This document shows positions 37,149 through 39,334 of a DNA stretch of 39,334 bases, one piece after another. The stretch spans positions 1 through 39,334 of the forward strand of contig JAITND010000016.1 of assembly GCA_031290625.1 (NCBI GenBank), given 5' to 3'. This DNA comes from Endomicrobium sp. (lineage in GTDB: Bacteria; Elusimicrobiota; Endomicrobiia; Endomicrobiales; Endomicrobiaceae). The notes beneath the pieces were generated by a model, which saw only the letters and a program-made list of their open reading frames with translations, ran no database searches and had not been told where the DNA came from. The position numbers and the translations under genes were made by a program. The number at the start of each line of letters is the position of its first letter. Within the stretch, counting starts at the first letter, position 1.

Positions 37149-38444
37149 TTAGAACCACTTTACGCCTTTTATGACTTCAATAGTCTCTTCTCTTTTCCTG
37201 CCAAGAGAAATTAAATCAATCGGCGCGCCGACAAGCTGTTCTAAACGTTTGACATACTTTTGAGCATTAAGCGGCAATTTTTTGAAGTCAGTAACGCCTT
37301 TAACTCTGCCTTTAAAGCCCGGCATTTCTTCGTATACTGGTTTAGCATACTTTTGAACAGTTCTTGACGCGGGGAACTCTTTATATATTTTACCTTTGTG
37401 CTTGTAAGCTACGCATATCTTAATTGTATCTATATCTTCAATACAATCAAGCTTAGTCAAAATTAAACGATTTATACCGCTTACCCTTACGCTGTGTCGC
37501 ACAACTACGGCGTCAAACCAACCACAGCGACGCGGTCTTCCCGTAGTTGCTCCATACTCTCCGCCTTTTTCTCTTAAGAAATCGCCCATTTCGTCAAAAA
37601 GCTCTACGGCAAAAGGACCTTCGCCAACTCTTGTAGTATAAGCTTTTACCACACCCAAAACGCCATTTATTTTTGTAGGTCCTACGCCCACTCCCGAGCA
37701 TACCCCGCCGGCAATGGGATTAGACGATGTTACAAAAGGATATGTGCCAAAATCCAAGTCCAGCAACGTACCCTGAGCGCTTTCAAAAAGAATTTTCTTT
37801 TTCTTCTTTATTGCATTTTCAACCATAAGACTTGTGTCAGCCACAAAAGGCTTCATAAATTTTGAAAATTCTTTATGGTCTTTTAAAATTTCTTTCTTTA
37901 ATTTCTTAATATTTATTCCGCTTTTTTCCAAAATAGAAGCTTTCTCTATCAGATTCTTCTCAAGCAAATCAGTAAAAACATCTTTCTCTAAATAATCAAC
38001 TACTCTTATGCCTATTCTTTTCACCTTATCGGAATAGCAAGGACCTATTCCTCTCTTGGTAGTGCCTATTTTAACATTGCCTTCCTCAAGAATTCCGTCA
38101 ATAATTTTGTGATAAGGAAGTATAACATGAGCCTGCTCGCTTATAAAAAACCTACCCTTTACAGGAATTTTTTTCTTGCTTAATGCGTTGACTTCTTCTT
38201 TTAAAGCTCTAGGGTCGACAACAACTCCATTTCCAATTAAGCAGTATTTTCTGGGAAAAAGTATTCCTGACGGTATCAAGTGAAGTACAAACGGTTTGTT
38301 TTCGTAGATTAGAGTATGTCCTGCGTTATTGCCACCCTGATAGCGCACAACGTAGTCCGCCTGCTTGGCGAGATAGTGAACGACTTTTCCTTTTCCTTCA
38401 TCTCCCCACTGAGTTCCTAAAACAACTAATGCTAATGTCGACAT
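37149..38444 (-). CDS. purA: Adenylosuccinate synthetase
   Basis: VVLGTQWGDEGKGKVVHYLA, RYQGGNNAGHT, GIGPCYSDKVKR, VGEGPFAVEL. Confidence 0.97.
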   Translation of the reverse strand: MSTLALVVLGTQWGDEGKGKVVHYLAKQADYVVRYQGGNNAGHTLIYENKPFVLHLIPSGILFPRKYCLIGNGVVVDPRALKEEVNALSKKKIPVKGRFFISEQAHVILPYHKIIDGILEEGNVKIGTTKRGIGPCYSDKVKRIGIRVVDYLEKDVFTDLLEKNLIEKASILEKSGINIKKLKKEILKDHKEFSKFMKPFVADTSLMVENAIKKKKKILFESAQGTLLDLDFGTYPFVTSSNPIAGGVCSGVGVGPTKINGVLGVVKAYTTRVGEGPFAVELFDEMGDFLREKGGEYGATTGRPRRCGWFDAVVVRHSVRVSGINRLILTKLDCIEDIDTIKICVAYKHKGKIYKEFPASRTVQKYAKPVYEEMPGFKGRVKGVTDFKKLPLNAQKYVKRLEQLVGAPIDLISLGRKREETIEVIKGVKWF

Positions 38445-38477
38445 GATTCCTTCCATAAAATAATCCTTTAAACTTTT

Positions 38478-38595
38478 TTAAAAGTCTAAAGGGTTTATAG
38501 TGTTTGGCGCGGACGCGCCCATGTTAATAGCATACGCTCCCAACGGAATTTGAACCAAGACGCCGCCGTTGGGTTTGCAATTATTTTGACGCCGC
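38478..38595 (-). pseudogene. C-terminal fragment of an unidentified protein
   Basis: Frame ...NNCKPNGGVLVQIPLGAYAINMGASAPNTINPLDF*, with upstream MSAAS in a different frame. Confidence 0.3.
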
Positions 38596-38609
38596 AGACA
38601 TCATACCTT

Positions 38610-38765
38610 CTACTAACTACTAATTTTGGCATCTTTAACGCTGTAATTGTATTCAATTTTTCATTATCTGTCAAATGGTAATATGTTTTTTCAGTTATAT
38701 TTATGCTTGAACGTCTACTATATTATAATGCCCATTTATTTATCCTTTTTAAAGCGGTAGTCCTA
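38610..38765 (-). pseudogene. Tyrosine recombinase/integrase C-terminal remnant
   Basis: RRSSINITEKTYYHLTDNEKLNTITALKMPKL resembles the integrase tail (LGHSSIxITExYxHLTDxEK). An upstream stop and loss of the GH motif indicate decay. Confidence 0.5.
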
Positions 38766-38818
38766 ATCCATAACATCATATTCATGTAAAAATCCGCTGT
38801 CCGACTTCATCATCCTCT

Positions 38819-38938
38819 TTAGAAATTATAATTAGGCATTTTTGTCTCTTTTGCCAACCTAGATGCTCTTACACCCAAAGGTCTTAAAAATTCCTCTCGT
38901 AAAACTTCCGAAGGCTTTACTACTGGTATTTCCTTCAT
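38819..38938 (-). pseudogene. HigA-like (XRE) antitoxin N-terminal fragment
   Basis: MKEIPVVKPSEVLREEFLRPLGVRASRLAKETKMPNYNF*; matches the HigA N-terminal pattern (PGEVLREEFLxPLGxSxxRLAKxxxxP) and terminates prematurely. Confidence 0.6.
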
Positions 38939-38951
38939 TGTTCTTCACCCC

Positions 38952-39077
38952 TTAATGATAGTCTACTATCTCGGCGTCTTCTTTTGCGACTCGGGCGTTT
39001 CGTTCGGCGTCGCGCTCGGCATAATACTCGTCCCATATTTGTTTTTCGCTCTTTGTTGGTTCTTTGGGTTTAGGCAT
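38952..39077 (-). CDS. Small charged hypothetical protein (41 aa)
   Basis: MPKPKEPTKSEKQIWDEYYAERDAERNARVAKEDAEIVDYH*; ATG overlaps the stop of the upstream ORF. Confidence 0.4.
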   Translation of the reverse strand: MPKPKEPTKSEKQIWDEYYAERDAERNARVAKEDAEIVDYH

Positions 39078-39315
39078 TAGGGACATCTATAGGCAAAAAT
39101 TGACGATCTATTATTCTGGGGATTTCATCCTCAGCCTTATTATTATCTTTCAAAATTTGGATGACTCTGTCAGCTTGTAACAAAGGATTTAGAGCGATAA
39201 GTGTGTACTTAAAATATGCCGGCATATGCTTCAACACATCATTAAGCTGCTCTTCTGTTTTTATTATCTTGTGCCACCCATCCTTTGTTTCCCTATTTTC
39301 TAAATTCTGATACAT
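39070..39315 (-). CDS. Hypothetical protein (81 aa)
   Basis: Open frame MYQNLENRETKDGWHKII...FLPIDVPNA* translationally coupled to the 41-aa ORF. Confidence 0.4.
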   Translation of the reverse strand: MYQNLENRETKDGWHKIIKTEEQLNDVLKHMPAYFKYTLIALNPLLQADRVIQILKDNNKAEDEIPRIIDRQFLPIDVPNA

Positions 39316-39334
39316 TTTAACAGCTTTTGAATAA

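Noticed and set aside
38539-38573. tRNA-like T-loop string (GGTTCAAATTCC on the minus strand)
   Set aside because: No matching T-stem, acceptor or anticodon arms; explained better by an inverted repeat or coding remnant.
1-39334. CRISPR array, rRNA or tRNA genes
   Set aside because: No direct-repeat/spacer pattern and no credible rRNA or cloverleaf signature seen by eye; a covariance-model scan would be decisive.

Overview
This 39.3 kb window is AT-rich. Essentially all coding capacity is on the minus strand. Gene content (a lipid A/BAM operon, electron-bifurcating [FeFe] hydrogenase, ThyX, class I fumarase, many lightly damaged pseudogenes) suggests a reduced-genome Gram-negative anaerobe. 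An Elusimicrobiota/Endomicrobium-like endosymbiont is my inference and has not been tested. Main blocks from right to left: mobile-element debris (integrase tail, HigA-like antitoxin fragment); purA, thyX, CPA2 antiporter; hydC-hydB-hydA; ruvX, NYN nuclease, mltG, cysteine desulfurase; yajQ; rlmD/rumA; tolC-like and RND pump; a degraded two-gene locus of unknown family ending in a perfect palindromic terminator; malic enzyme, fumarase alpha/beta, coaX; bamA-ompH-lpxD-lpxC/fabZ-lpxA-lpxA-lpxI-gnnB-gnnA; pstB-phoU-HAD; a GGQ release-factor-like gene, radC, then glutaredoxin, FTR-rubredoxin and cobO. The most interesting signals are: (1) several genes broken by exactly one nucleotide inside A/T homopolymers, with the full domain recovered by one base of correction, which could mean decay, sequencing error or transcriptional slippage; (2) GnnA/GnnB homologs next to two tandem, diverged lpxA copies, predicting diamino (amide-linked) lipid A and LpxA specialisation; (3) an orphan pstB whose ABC signature LSGGQ reads LTLEQ while its other motifs are intact; (4) an unrecognised two-gene locus at 18.1-19.3 kb. 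All reading was by eye, with no homology searches.
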